Assembly (NCBI GenBank): GCA_021413825.1
Contig: JAIOPQ010000007.1
Coordinates: 1 to 64,000, forward strand
Direction: 5' to 3'
DNA: 64,000 nt
DNA from: Spirochaetia bacterium
Lineage (GTDB): Bacteria > Spirochaetota > Leptospiria > Leptospirales > Leptonemataceae
Each line of letters begins with the position of its first letter. Within the stretch, counting starts at the first letter, position 1. The notes beneath the pieces were generated by a model, which saw nothing but the letters and a program-made list of their open reading frames with translations, ran no database searches and was not told the origin of the DNA. The translations under genes and the position numbers were made by a program. This document shows positions 8,492 to 17,369 of the stretch, piece by piece.

Positions 8492-9766
8492 CTATTCCCC
8501 GCCAATGTCCCCGGGTTTGAAAATGGCCCGTGTCAGTTGCTGAGATTCATCCAGCATACCCTGCATATCCTTCCTGAGCTTCTTTAACAGGTCATCAAGC
8601 GCCGATCGCCTTGCCTTTTTATCCGCAGGATAGAACTCAGAGAGCTTAAAGGGTTTTGCAAATTTCACAATTGCTTTTCTAGCCCGTGGAGACGGTTCTC
8701 CGCCCAGAGCGCGTGGTTTCTTTCCATGTACGTATGACTCGAATCGCGCCAACCATTCATAGAATCTTTCCGGGGTAGGATTTGAAACCAGGTAGTCCTT
8801 TTTAATGACAATGAAGTCAAACGCTTTGACACATTCACCGTGCGCCCAGGCAAGTTCCTCTGGGGTCAGTTTTGGCAAAGTTGGATCCGGATATCCAATA
8901 GAGATCATTTCAATCCAGGCAAATAGCTGACGCAGCTTGCCGATTGCATCCGCTTTGCGATCATAATTCTTAACAGTGAAGCGATCCGCTATTCTATCTA
9001 GAATCGCATGACGAATTCTGCCAATCCGATAATCAAAATCCTGGTCTGATGCCACAGGGATTGAGTACTCCCGCTCTGCCTGCTCCAGCAAAACTTTTCC
9101 AAAATGCAAGAAGCGACGCAATAAATTCCGATTCCCTGGATTAACCCCGAGCTTGTTTTCCATTACTCGAATGGATTCCTCAAGATGCTCCTGCAATGCG
9201 GCCGGCGTTCCTTTATAAATGTACTTAATGAATCCGGGAAGAATCGTAATGTCGGCTAACGGGTCGACTTTGCGTGCGTCTTCCAGCGCCCAGAAGCCAA
9301 GCTGGGCCAGCCCTGGTTGAAATGGCATGAGGCTATCGTTCTCTCCACTTGTAGGCTCTCCTTCCGGAAAAAGCACGAGCTTTCCTGCGGGTCGCGCGAG
9401 AGATTCACGCGCGGTTTTCAGAGAATCTCGATCACTTATTCCCGCAATGATGGAGAATGCGCCCAGGTTAGAAATGATTTTACCCGTTAAGCCAAACGTC
9501 CAATCGAATACCTGGCGCGACGCCATGTATCTAAATCGCGATCCCATCAGATTACCAATGTAGTAGGAGATAGGAGGTTCTGCTGTTGTAGGGTGATTGG
9601 TGAAGAAAATCAAACGATCGTCTTTAAGACCGCGAAGCATTTGCTTATCTTCTGATTTGATTTCAATGTCATCAATATTCTGAACGGCTTTGATCAAAAC
9701 AGGAAAAAGCAAATCCGCAGTCCATGCGAGCGGAAGATTGAACCCTGGCGCGATGAATGGTTGCAT
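8492..9766 (-). CDS. PlsC-like acyltransferase with C-terminal extension
   Basis: 424 residues, longer than the roughly 240 of ordinary 1-acylglycerol-3-phosphate acyltransferases. The acyltransferase fold occupies about residues 45-200: motif I is NHPTTAEP (His58 to Glu63, an HX4E variant of HX4D) and motif III is LFPEGEPTSG (133-140), which normally binds glycerol phosphate as FPEGTR; here Thr-Arg are replaced by Pro-Thr. The C-terminal half is helical and charged with no family recognised. No clear membrane span. Likely acyl transfer to a lipid or related acceptor; the changed motifs argue for an acceptor other than lysophosphatidate. It diverges from the TPR gene at 9865. Confidence 0.8.
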   Translation of the reverse strand: MQPFIAPGFNLPLAWTADLLFPVLIKAVQNIDDIEIKSEDKQMLRGLKDDRLIFFTNHPTTAEPPISYYIGNLMGSRFRYMASRQVFDWTFGLTGKIISNLGAFSIIAGISDRDSLKTARESLARPAGKLVLFPEGEPTSGENDSLMPFQPGLAQLGFWALEDARKVDPLADITILPGFIKYIYKGTPAALQEHLEESIRVMENKLGVNPGNRNLLRRFLHFGKVLLEQAEREYSIPVASDQDFDYRIGRIRHAILDRIADRFTVKNYDRKADAIGKLRQLFAWIEMISIGYPDPTLPKLTPEELAWAHGECVKAFDFIVIKKDYLVSNPTPERFYEWLARFESYVHGKKPRALGGEPSPRARKAIVKFAKPFKLSEFYPADKKARRSALDDLLKKLRKDMQGMLDESQQLTRAIFKPGDIGGE

Positions 9767-9835
9767 AAGAGGGTTCAGAGGATGGCTGTCAGGTTTTTTT
9801 GGTAAAGTAAGTTTTTTTAACTTTCACAAAAACAT

Positions 9836-9847
9836 TGAATGCATTCA
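9836..9847. promoter_or_regulatory. Perfect 12-base palindrome in divergent spacer
   Basis: TGAATGCATTCA is a perfect dyad in the 98-base region between the divergent acyltransferase (starts 9766) and TPR gene (starts 9865). It sits 17 bases before the TPR start codon, close to its ribosome-binding site GGGGGA. Position and symmetry fit a repressor operator, but no regulator is known for this sequence. Confidence 0.3.
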
Positions 9848-9864
9848 GTTTGTCCGGGGGATAC

Positions 9865-10536
9865 ATGCTGGAAGAAGTCAGTCAATTAATTGACAAAAGA
9901 GAAACCAAAGGTTCGCTTGATAAGGCAATCGAAATACTGGAAAGACTCAAAACAGAGCATCCTGAAAAGGATATCATCAGAGGTAAACTCTCTAGCGCCT
10001 ATTTCTACAAAGGATTGTTTTCTGTTGAGGGAAGCCGTGAACGCGAAGACGCGTTTGATCACGGCGTCAAATATGGACAGGAAGCAATTACTTTGAATCC
10101 GCGCGCTATCTACGGAAACTTCTGGTGCGCGTCCAATCTTGGATATCTGGGAATGTGTCGTGGCGCTCTTGCATCCCTGGCTTCAATCGATCCTTTCAAG
10201 AAATCCATGGAAGTCGTCCTCAGAGAAAACGAGAATTTTTATTTTGCCGGGCCGCACCGCGCACTGGGGCGATTGATGCACCAGGCTCCAGGCTGGCCAA
10301 TTAGCATCGGCAATAAGAACAAAGCAGCAGAACATCTTGAGAAGGCAGTACAGATTGCGCCAAACTTCTTTAACAATCGCCTGTACCTGGCTGAGATTCT
10401 TATGGATCTGGGCAAAAAAGAAAAGGCCCTTGAGCATCTCAACTGGTGCAAAGCCACTCCACTCAATCCAGGGCATGAGATCGAAGACGGAGTCTACAAG
10501 GAATCTGCAGAAAAGCTATTGAAACGGATTTCTTAG
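9865..10536 (+). CDS. TPR protein, TRAP transporter TatT-component-like
   Basis: 223 residues starting at ATG 9865, preceded by GGGGGA; an upstream ATG at 9835 lacks a ribosome-binding site. Helical repeat protein with TPR-type units around residues 20-55 (SLDKAIEILERLKTEHPEKD), 85-125 and 160-210 (KAAEHLEKAVQIAPNFFNNRLYLAEIL). The run YGNFWCASNLGYLGMCRG plus a PHRALGRL stretch resembles the TatT (TP0956-like) family first described in Treponema, associated there with TRAP transporters. No signal peptide and no TRAP transporter genes are present nearby, so it may act as a cytoplasmic scaffold here. Confidence 0.75.
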   Translation: MLEEVSQLIDKRETKGSLDKAIEILERLKTEHPEKDIIRGKLSSAYFYKGLFSVEGSREREDAFDHGVKYGQEAITLNPRAIYGNFWCASNLGYLGMCRGALASLASIDPFKKSMEVVLRENENFYFAGPHRALGRLMHQAPGWPISIGNKNKAAEHLEKAVQIAPNFFNNRLYLAEILMDLGKKEKALEHLNWCKATPLNPGHEIEDGVYKESAEKLLKRIS

Positions 10537-10606
10537 CTGCAGCCGTACGAATTGTGGCATGCCGGTGTCGCTGCTGCATGACCAGGAGGTCGATCAATAT
10601 TTCACG

Positions 10607-11698
10607 TTATTCGGCGAAGGCGCGCAGATCAGCGCGCGTTTTCATTTCGATCGAATCAATCATTGCATTTTGGTCAATACTTCCAGATTTGCACAATTCA
10701 GGATCCATATCAGATGTTTCTGCATCAACCTGGTAACCGTTTGCACGGATCATTGAATAAGTCTCTGCTGCGTCTGATCCTTTAACGTTCAAGTAACCAG
10801 AAACAAAAAGCGAATTCGCAACACGGAGCGCTTCTGCCTGCTTGTCCTTCAAATAGATCTCACGACCGGCAGCCACGCGAATTTCCGCCGTAGGATTTGC
10901 GATTCTAAAAATCGCAAGAGTGCGCAGACAAAACTCAGAGCTCAACTCGCGCAGATTATCTATTTCATGACCAGGGACTGGAAGGAAGAAATTCACTGGA
11001 ATCGAAGGAACATCTAGCTCTTTTAAACGCACTGCAACTGACGCAATATCTTGATTTGATTCACCCATTCCAACAATTACGCCGCTACAAACTGAAACGC
11101 CAGCACGCTTCATGTGCTCGATTGTCCGGACTCTATCATCAAAATTATGGGTTCTTACAATTGCAGGAGTATGTTCAGCGGAAGTATTTAAATTGTGATT
11201 GTAGCGATCAAGCCCGGCCTCAGCCAGCATCTCGGCAAACTTTGGATCTTTTATGATACCTGCGCTCAGGCAAAGACGCATTGGAAAACGTTCTTTGATT
11301 TTTTTGACCAACTCCGCGTACTTGATTGTTTGTTTTTCAGTTGGCCCTGTTCCAGATGTTACCAGACAAAAACGATATGCTCCTGATTTATAAGCTTGCT
11401 CTGCCTCTTTTAGAATTTCCTCTTCCTGCTTCAAGGAGTACGCAGGAATTTCCTCCGCACTTGCACTTTTCCGTTGCGCACAGTACCCGCAATCTTCCGG
11501 GCAATGGCCGTTACGGATGTTATCCAATATATGTACTTGAATTTTCTTTCCAAAGAACTGGACGCGCGGTTCTTCGCCGATTGTTAAGAGTTCAGCGAGC
11601 GGGAAAGTTGAGTCAAGGGCGGCCGCAAGCTCTTCCACCGTTGGTTGCGCCGCCCCGGCGGCAAATGCACGCAAGCGTGTCGAAAGCGAAGACTGCAT
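10607..11698 (-). CDS. bioB: Biotin synthase
   Basis: Radical-SAM enzyme inserting sulfur into dethiobiotin, the last step of biotin synthesis. The SAM-cluster cysteines are Cys66, Cys70 and Cys73 in NGHCPEDCGYCAQ. Further BioB blocks are RFCLVTSGTGPTE, CLSAGI, DRYNHNLNTSAEH, CSGVIVGMGES and NFFLPVPGHE. At 363 residues it is slightly long, because of a C-terminal tail (after TYSMIRANGYQVD) of about 35 polar residues. It is the last gene of the minus-strand bio block, 39 bases after the sensor phosphatase gene. Confidence 0.97.
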   Translation of the reverse strand: MQSSLSTRLRAFAAGAAQPTVEELAAALDSTFPLAELLTIGEEPRVQFFGKKIQVHILDNIRNGHCPEDCGYCAQRKSASAEEIPAYSLKQEEEILKEAEQAYKSGAYRFCLVTSGTGPTEKQTIKYAELVKKIKERFPMRLCLSAGIIKDPKFAEMLAEAGLDRYNHNLNTSAEHTPAIVRTHNFDDRVRTIEHMKRAGVSVCSGVIVGMGESNQDIASVAVRLKELDVPSIPVNFFLPVPGHEIDNLRELSSEFCLRTLAIFRIANPTAEIRVAAGREIYLKDKQAEALRVANSLFVSGYLNVKGSDAAETYSMIRANGYQVDAETSDMDPELCKSGSIDQNAMIDSIEMKTRADLRAFAE

Positions 11699-11737
11699 GA
11701 ATGCAGAAATAATTTCGCAATCAGAGAAACAAGCGTT

Positions 11738-13981
11738 TTACGCCGGCGACATTCGCTTCTTGACTCTATCGAGCGCGGATCTGAGTTTATCTTCCGGTTT
11801 CAGCTCGATTGCGCGCTCCAGGGATTCAGCAGATTCCTTAAATTTTCCCATTTTGAAATATACGTTCCCTAGAAGTTTCAGCACCGCAACTTGTTCCTGA
11901 TCGAGATAGATTGCTTTTTCAAGGAATGGCAGGGCTTCCCGCTCCCGACCAAGCCTTTCAAGGCAGAGTCCTTTATAGTAAAGCAAAAGTGCTCCGGCCG
12001 TAGAGGTATCTTGATCTTCCAGAAGGTCCAACGTTTCCGCATAGCGTTTCTCTTTCATCAAGCCTATGATTTCAGATGTGGTTATTGAATCGTGCGGAAT
12101 GGTTTTTCCATTTACTGGCCGGTAGACAATCTTAATCAGAGAAATATCGTCTGTGATTTCTCCCTTTGTCTGAAGCAGACTAACAACCTGATCAAGATTG
12201 CCGCGCGCTTCTTCTACTATCTTCACAAACAAATGCTCATCCTCATTGATAACCCGTGTAGAGGCACCAGGAGTAAGGTTTAGGTCATCTCGGCCGTCCG
12301 ATCCAACAATCACTACATCGCCCGCTTGCAGTTGTATCTCAGTGAGAGTATATTTGCCGTGAATCTGCGATCCCAGTTTTCTCAAGTGAATGTCTTCTTC
12401 TAGAAACGATGCTTTGTTGTTTCTGAAAATAACTGCCGCAGGATGCTCCGCATTGAAGAACATCAACTCCCCCGTTTCATCATTCACAAGACCCATAATA
12501 CAAGAAACGTACATGCTTCCGTCAAATGTTAAGAACACGTTGTGAATCTCTTCGTACGTTTCGCGCAGCCAGTCGCGTGGATCCATATCCAGATCCCGCT
12601 TGTTTGACGCTGACCTTGACATGATTGAATTCACGACAGACCCCATGATTAAGGCACCACCCGCTCCCTGCAGCGATTTACCCATTGCGTCACCGTTAAC
12701 GAACATCGTATAACGTTTACCCTTGAATTTCAAATTCCCGGTAACACACATATCTCCGCCAAGCTCGCCAGCTTTGTTGCGGAATGTGAATTCCTTCTTC
12801 TGCTTAACAAAGAATTCTGTTTGAACCGCCTGACTCCGATTGTAGTTTTTGAAGAGCGGATTGGCCAGAAGATTAGTCAGATAGTAGTCAGCATCCTGCT
12901 GCGCTTTGAGTGCCTGGACTGTTTCCAGGGTGTTTTGGAGTTCCGAGGTCCTTGCGGCCACCTTCTCTTCCAGAGTCTGAGCATGATCGCGAACCTCTTC
13001 CACCATCTCATTAAAAGTAGCAGCCAGAATCCCGAGCTCATCAGAATTATTGATCTGAATTCGCGTGCCGTAGTCGCGAGCCTTCACTCGCTCCGCTCCT
13101 TCGCGCAGAAGGACAATAGGGCGAACAAGCCATCGTGAAAGTAGAAACGAAATGAAAACTGAAAGTACAAAGCTAGTGGCAATCACACCAATACATATAT
13201 ACTTCAGTTTGCGAACTAGATTCAGTTGCGAAGTCGCGCTCATGTCAATCCCAAGTACAGCCATCACGCTTCCATCTGCGCGCTTGATTGGCACGTACGC
13301 AGACATCCAGGTACCCCATTTGTCCTCGTAGTACTCCGTGCTAGTATGAACTTTCCCATCGAAGGCAGCCATCAGCCCAGGTTGGGCCGTAACATTATAG
13401 AGCTCACCAATTTCTGTTGGCTGTTCATCATCAGAAATTTTCCCATCTTTGTCCTGATCCAATTCTTCATTGTCTCCGTCCGCGATAAACTTGAGAATGG
13501 AACGATCAGGCACTTCTGGAATTCTGGTCAGTATATATGCAAAGCGAATGAGCGGAGGATCAGTTTCAAACCATTCTGGATTCTGCGGTAGAGGGCCTAG
13601 AGGTGTAACATCGTTTCTGGATGCATTCTTTATCTGACGTAGAACGTTTATGATTTGTTGAAAATCTCTGGAGGTCTGAAATTCCTTAACTGAATTGGAC
13701 GCAAGCGACTGGCGTGTATCACCAGGCTCAATCTTTAGAAGTTCAGGAGTTCGTTCTAAAGATTGCTTCTCTGTTTCGCGATTCAAACGCTCAATTGCTG
13801 CGCGATGCTCTTCCGTGAAAAGGAATTGTCCGGTGCGGCCTACGTCTGCAAGTCGCCGCGCAAGTTCGTCCCAAACGTTCCCATAGGTCACTGCATAGAA
13901 GTACGTAAGCCCGGCACCCGTTGTTCCAACTGCAAGCAAGCAAATCGCAAGTCCAATCTTCCATCCGAACGTTAGTCGCAT
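11738..13981 (-). CDS. Membrane sensor SpoIIE-type phosphatase with EF-hand loop and TPR tail
   Basis: 747 residues from ATG 13981 (an ATG at 13996 would add five). Order: membrane segment about 8-31; extracytoplasmic sensor 32-260 ending in a Cache-like YVPIKRADGSVMAVLGIDMS; second membrane segment 262-283; HAMP about 285-335; coiled coil to 365; PP2C/SpoIIE domain 395-620 (ELGGDMC, VNGDAMGKSLQGAGGALIMG, ITDDISLIKI); TPR repeats 650-740. Within the sensor, DQDKDGKISDDE (175-186) is a textbook EF-hand loop with Asp at 1, 3 and 5, Gly at 6, Ile at 8 and Glu at 12. It probably dephosphorylates an anti-sigma antagonist in response to an outside signal, perhaps Ca2+. It lies between bioA and bioB. 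Confidence 0.88.
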   Translation of the reverse strand: MRLTFGWKIGLAICLLAVGTTGAGLTYFYAVTYGNVWDELARRLADVGRTGQFLFTEEHRAAIERLNRETEKQSLERTPELLKIEPGDTRQSLASNSVKEFQTSRDFQQIINVLRQIKNASRNDVTPLGPLPQNPEWFETDPPLIRFAYILTRIPEVPDRSILKFIADGDNEELDQDKDGKISDDEQPTEIGELYNVTAQPGLMAAFDGKVHTSTEYYEDKWGTWMSAYVPIKRADGSVMAVLGIDMSATSQLNLVRKLKYICIGVIATSFVLSVFISFLLSRWLVRPIVLLREGAERVKARDYGTRIQINNSDELGILAATFNEMVEEVRDHAQTLEEKVAARTSELQNTLETVQALKAQQDADYYLTNLLANPLFKNYNRSQAVQTEFFVKQKKEFTFRNKAGELGGDMCVTGNLKFKGKRYTMFVNGDAMGKSLQGAGGALIMGSVVNSIMSRSASNKRDLDMDPRDWLRETYEEIHNVFLTFDGSMYVSCIMGLVNDETGELMFFNAEHPAAVIFRNNKASFLEEDIHLRKLGSQIHGKYTLTEIQLQAGDVVIVGSDGRDDLNLTPGASTRVINEDEHLFVKIVEEARGNLDQVVSLLQTKGEITDDISLIKIVYRPVNGKTIPHDSITTSEIIGLMKEKRYAETLDLLEDQDTSTAGALLLYYKGLCLERLGREREALPFLEKAIYLDQEQVAVLKLLGNVYFKMGKFKESAESLERAIELKPEDKLRSALDRVKKRMSPA

Positions 13982-14060
13982 GACTGACTCTACCATTCAT
14001 ATTAGAAAATGTCAATGCGCAAATCACTCACGGAAGAGTTGTTTCTCGAAATCGTCTGCG

Positions 14061-15392
14061 CTATTCAAACTCTTTGATCGTTTCGTTTAGGATATCGTAG
14101 ATTCGATCCAGTTCCTGGATCGATACGACATAAGGAGGACAGAGGTAGATTACCGATCCAAGCGGACGGACCAGCAAACCCTTCTGCACACATCGTTCGC
14201 GAAATTTCTGCGAAAAATCTGGCGAAGCTGCGCGCTCCGATTTCAGATCAAACGCTGCAACGCTGCCCAGGCTTCGCGTCCGGCGGACCGAGCTGCGACT
14301 TGCCTGCAAACTTGAGAGATTCCTCACATGCGCTAGCGCGAGCGTCGAAATTTGGTCGAAGCATTCAGGATTCATCAAATCCATACTGGCATTCGCCGCG
14401 GCACAACCAATTGGATTTCCTGTCATTGAATGGCCGTGAAAAAGCGTGTGCGATCTTTCATTGCTCAGGAAACCTTCATAGACTCTTTCGGAAGCCAGTG
14501 TTGCGCCGAGTGCTACAGCCCCGGCGGACAACCCTTTGCTGATTGGCATGATATCTGGCCAGATTCCCGCTGCCTCGCACGCATAAAAGGTTCCAGTTCT
14601 TCCAAATCCTGTGAATACTTCATCGGCAATCAAGAATATATCATACGTATTACATAGCTTTCGAGCCTCAGTCAAAAACTCAGCCGGGTACATATTCATT
14701 CCATCTGCGCCCTGGATTAAAGGTTCAAGGATGAGCCCGCAGATTTCATGCCCGCGAGTTTCGAACAAACTTCGTAAAGCTGCAACGCATTGCGAAACAG
14801 ACTCATCGCTGATTACAAAATCGACCGCTCCAGGATCAGGAGCTGGCGTCGGAGAGGTGAGCACTGAAAAAAGCAGTGGTTCATAGACTTTGTGGAATGC
14901 TGATCTTGCACCAGCGGCCATTGTCCCGATTGTGTCGCCGTGATATCCGCGGTCGAGAGTGACAAAACGGGATTTCTCTGGTCTGCCTTGATTTGTAAAA
15001 TACTGAAACGCCATCTTCAATGCAATTTCTACGGCGCAAGCCCCGTTGTCTGAGAAAAACACACGTGGGAGCGCATAACCTGTGCTTTGCGCCAAGCGAT
15101 GTGATAACCTTGCGGCTGGTTCATGGGTAAACCCTGCATACATTACCTGGTCAAGCGTTTCAGTCTGCTTGCGGATTGCTTCCATGATATACGGATGATT
15201 GTGTCCATGAATACTGACCCACCAGGAACCAACGCCATCGATTATTTTTCTACCATCCTGGGTTTTGAGATAGATTCCTTCTGCGCTGGTGATGACTTCA
15301 GGATTAGGCGCAAGTTTCATCTGCGTAAACGGTTGCCAGGCATGCTTTGCATGCCAGTCCAGGATTTGAGTTTCAGAGATTTCTGACATCAT
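14061..15392 (-). CDS. bioA: Adenosylmethionine-8-amino-7-oxononanoate aminotransferase
   Basis: PLP enzyme converting KAPA to DAPA with S-adenosylmethionine as amino donor. 443 residues. Signs: the BioA opening HAWQPFTQMK, GSWWVSIHGHNHP, the PLP-contact Asp in LIADEVFTGFGRTG and the Schiff-base Lys286 in IMPISKGLSAG, then TLFHGHSMTGNPIGCAAANAS. It follows bioD by 40 bases. bioF, which makes its substrate, is not in the window. Confidence 0.96.
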   Translation of the reverse strand: MMSEISETQILDWHAKHAWQPFTQMKLAPNPEVITSAEGIYLKTQDGRKIIDGVGSWWVSIHGHNHPYIMEAIRKQTETLDQVMYAGFTHEPAARLSHRLAQSTGYALPRVFFSDNGACAVEIALKMAFQYFTNQGRPEKSRFVTLDRGYHGDTIGTMAAGARSAFHKVYEPLLFSVLTSPTPAPDPGAVDFVISDESVSQCVAALRSLFETRGHEICGLILEPLIQGADGMNMYPAEFLTEARKLCNTYDIFLIADEVFTGFGRTGTFYACEAAGIWPDIMPISKGLSAGAVALGATLASERVYEGFLSNERSHTLFHGHSMTGNPIGCAAANASMDLMNPECFDQISTLALAHVRNLSSLQASRSSVRRTRSLGSVAAFDLKSERAASPDFSQKFRERCVQKGLLVRPLGSVIYLCPPYVVSIQELDRIYDILNETIKEFE

Positions 15393-15432
15393 TCTTCCAT
15401 AAAATAGATTTAGTTGGTTTATTAAGCCAGGA

Positions 15433-16083
15433 CTACACCAGGTATTGCTCTAAACGATTCTTCGCATCCACCATTGCAAAATCTGCAATGCCTCTAAAAT
15501 AAAACTGACCCAGGGAAGGAACTCCGCTCATTTCAGAGATCGTGCGGATGTTGTCTTCGTTTGATTCACCGCAATAGATTACACCGACTATCGTGGCTGC
15601 CTGTCTACGCAAGTATTCAATGGTGAGCAGCGTATGATTGATCGTACCCAGACCTGTGCGTGCAACCACTACAACGGGGATTGAAGCCGCATGGATAAAA
15701 TCGATCCACGTTTGTTTTCTATTGAGAGGGACTAGAATACCACCAGCTCCTTCTACAATTAAAGGCGCGGTCTGACTATTTCCGGCCTCCTGTGCGAATC
15801 GTGTTAGAAGGTCGTCCAGGTCAATTACGCTATTTTCGAGTTCAGCGGCGCGATGCGGTGAAAGGGGCGCCTTGTAACGCAAAGTTGTAGGTAAAAAAAA
15901 CGATTCGTCAAGGCCTGTAAGACTGCGCACGATCGTTGCATCGAGAGGATCTACATCGATTCCGGTTTGGACCGGCTTCCAGTACTTTATGTTTTTGATG
16001 TGCCTATATCGATGTAGAATCGCGGCAGCTGCATGAGTCTTGCCTACTCCAGTATCAGTTCCAGTAACGAACAAAGCCATCAC
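15433..16083 (-). CDS. bioD: Dethiobiotin synthetase
   Basis: ATP-dependent ring closure of DAPA with CO2 to dethiobiotin. 216 residues. The P-loop GTDTGVGKT lies at residues 8-16, KYWKPVQTG carries the catalytic Lys region, and VEGAGGILVPL is the conserved Mg/substrate block. The start overlaps the thioredoxin-like gene stop by four bases (ATGA), so the two are translationally coupled. Confidence 0.96.
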   Translation of the reverse strand: MMALFVTGTDTGVGKTHAAAAILHRYRHIKNIKYWKPVQTGIDVDPLDATIVRSLTGLDESFFLPTTLRYKAPLSPHRAAELENSVIDLDDLLTRFAQEAGNSQTAPLIVEGAGGILVPLNRKQTWIDFIHAASIPVVVVARTGLGTINHTLLTIEYLRRQAATIVGVIYCGESNEDNIRTISEMSGVPSLGQFYFRGIADFAMVDAKNRLEQYLV

Positions 16084-16532
16084 TTCTGTCGTAAGAACGA
16101 AGTAACTGCTGAAGGGGGAAGCATCCCAGATGCTCTGAGTATACGAATCCCCTTTGTATCATGAACGATTAACGTTGGAACTGAATCAATATTGAATTGA
16201 TTCAGTGCAGGCCAGATACCGGGATCAGCAGTCGCATCCATTTTAAACGTCGTATAGCCCCTTAAAGTTTCCTTAACACCGGAGCTTGAAAGCACATCCC
16301 GTTCAAACTGAGGACATTCAAAACACCATTTAGCAGAAATGTAGTATAAGGTAGGACGGTTGGTTGGAGAGCGCAAATCCTTGTTGAGGCGAACAAGAGC
16401 AGTGGGTTCATCGAGAACTGTAAATCCTTGCAAGCCTGGCCCTTTGCCCGGATACAAATAAATTGCAAGGATAACAAACGCAGGAATAAGCAAGAGGAAT
16501 GCTGGCTTAGTGCGTAGAAATTTTTTCAGCAT
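16080..16532 (-). CDS. Membrane-anchored thioredoxin, DsbD-gamma-like
   Basis: 150 residues: basic N terminus, one membrane segment at 10-27, then a thioredoxin fold facing the periplasm. The redox site is Cys70-Phe-Glu-Cys73 in AKWCFECPQFERDVL, and SVPTLIVHD carries the cis-Pro. The layout around the CxxC, with a following FERDVLSS stretch, is like the C-terminal (gamma) domain of DsbD, so it may reduce periplasmic disulfides. No integral DsbD beta domain gene is adjacent. It overlaps the upstream exported-protein gene by 26 bases and bioD by 4, so it is the second cistron of the bio block. Confidence 0.8.
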   Translation of the reverse strand: MLKKFLRTKPAFLLLIPAFVILAIYLYPGKGPGLQGFTVLDEPTALVRLNKDLRSPTNRPTLYYISAKWCFECPQFERDVLSSSGVKETLRGYTTFKMDATADPGIWPALNQFNIDSVPTLIVHDTKGIRILRASGMLPPSAVTSFLRQK

Positions 16533-17352
16533 CGGTCAGCCTTCGTGAAAGATCGTCCAGGGAAATGTCTGCGCCACGCCGGAGGGCCGCCGCCATGTCT
16601 TTCTCGCTGGTCCAGAAATTCAGAACAGAAGCCCCAGAACCCGGTCCAGATTTTTGCGTTGCCCATACATACAGTAAAGTGGCTCGCGCAATCATCTGAC
16701 CTTTGTCTTTTTTCTCCAGATTTTTTTTCCAGGCTCCGGGCTTACTTAATTGCTCTAGAGCAAGTTCCGGATCGGGCTTCAGGCGTGACGCATAATATTG
16801 AAGCAACTTGGCGTTGCTGGTTGCCCAGTCACCCTTTTCAACTTCTTCCTGGACGAACCAGCCCGTTGACACGGCCATTCCGGTACGGAACCATTCCATT
16901 CCATCTTCAGATGTGTCTGAAAACAAATGATAGCGAGCGTATTCAGAAAGTATATAACGCAGGAGCCAATCACGCGGAGTCCCTGGTTTTACTATCAACA
17001 GCACCTGGTCGTTTGAACGGATTGCAGGTCCGGAAAATTTAGTTGGATCATAGCCCAACTGGAGCAAAACTGATTTCTGTTCATCCTGATTCTTAAGCAG
17101 CCAGATAACCAGGGGTCTGTCTACGGGACGCTGCCCAATAAGGGCGAGTAGACGTTGTGTGGCCCTGGATAAATCCGGAAATGCTGGCTCCAGAGCATCG
17201 CGCATTTCAGGAGAAAGTCGCAGCTTAAGCGTACCTTTTTCCCATTGCGAGAGGATTGTTTGACCTTGAATGGGAGAGAAAATAAGGCAAATACTTGCGA
17301 GAGCCAGGGCGAAACCGACAGGACCCCCTTTTTGCTTGAAAAAGCAGCGCAT
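16507..17352 (-). CDS. Exported protein resembling a degenerate peptidase-MA domain
   Basis: 281 residues with a signal peptide (hydrophobic 12-26, likely cleaved after IQG). The body has the order of a gluzincin-type peptidase-MA protein: beta-rich start, then LLRYILSEYARYHLF, then GMEWFRTGMAVSTG. In active relatives the helix carries HExxH and the second block is WLxEGxA; here the first reads SEYAR and the second WFRTGMA, so zinc ligands are missing and catalysis is unlikely. This family match is an inference from the motif order. It is the first gene of the bio block and faces the M23 peptidase gene only 17 bases away, so promoters must overlap coding or be very compact. Confidence 0.65.
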   Translation of the reverse strand: MRCFFKQKGGPVGFALALASICLIFSPIQGQTILSQWEKGTLKLRLSPEMRDALEPAFPDLSRATQRLLALIGQRPVDRPLVIWLLKNQDEQKSVLLQLGYDPTKFSGPAIRSNDQVLLIVKPGTPRDWLLRYILSEYARYHLFSDTSEDGMEWFRTGMAVSTGWFVQEEVEKGDWATSNAKLLQYYASRLKPDPELALEQLSKPGAWKKNLEKKDKGQMIARATLLYVWATQKSGPGSGASVLNFWTSEKDMAAALRRGADISLDDLSRRLTDAEKISTH

Positions 17353-17369
17353 GAGGTCGATCTTGATTT

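Noticed and set aside
9790-9820. T-runs between the acyltransferase and TPR genes as terminators
   Set aside because: No stem precedes them and both flanking genes start there, so a terminator has no upstream gene to serve.
12821-13138. Plus-strand open frames inside the sensor phosphatase gene
   Set aside because: They are shadows of a gene with clear HAMP and PP2C motifs.
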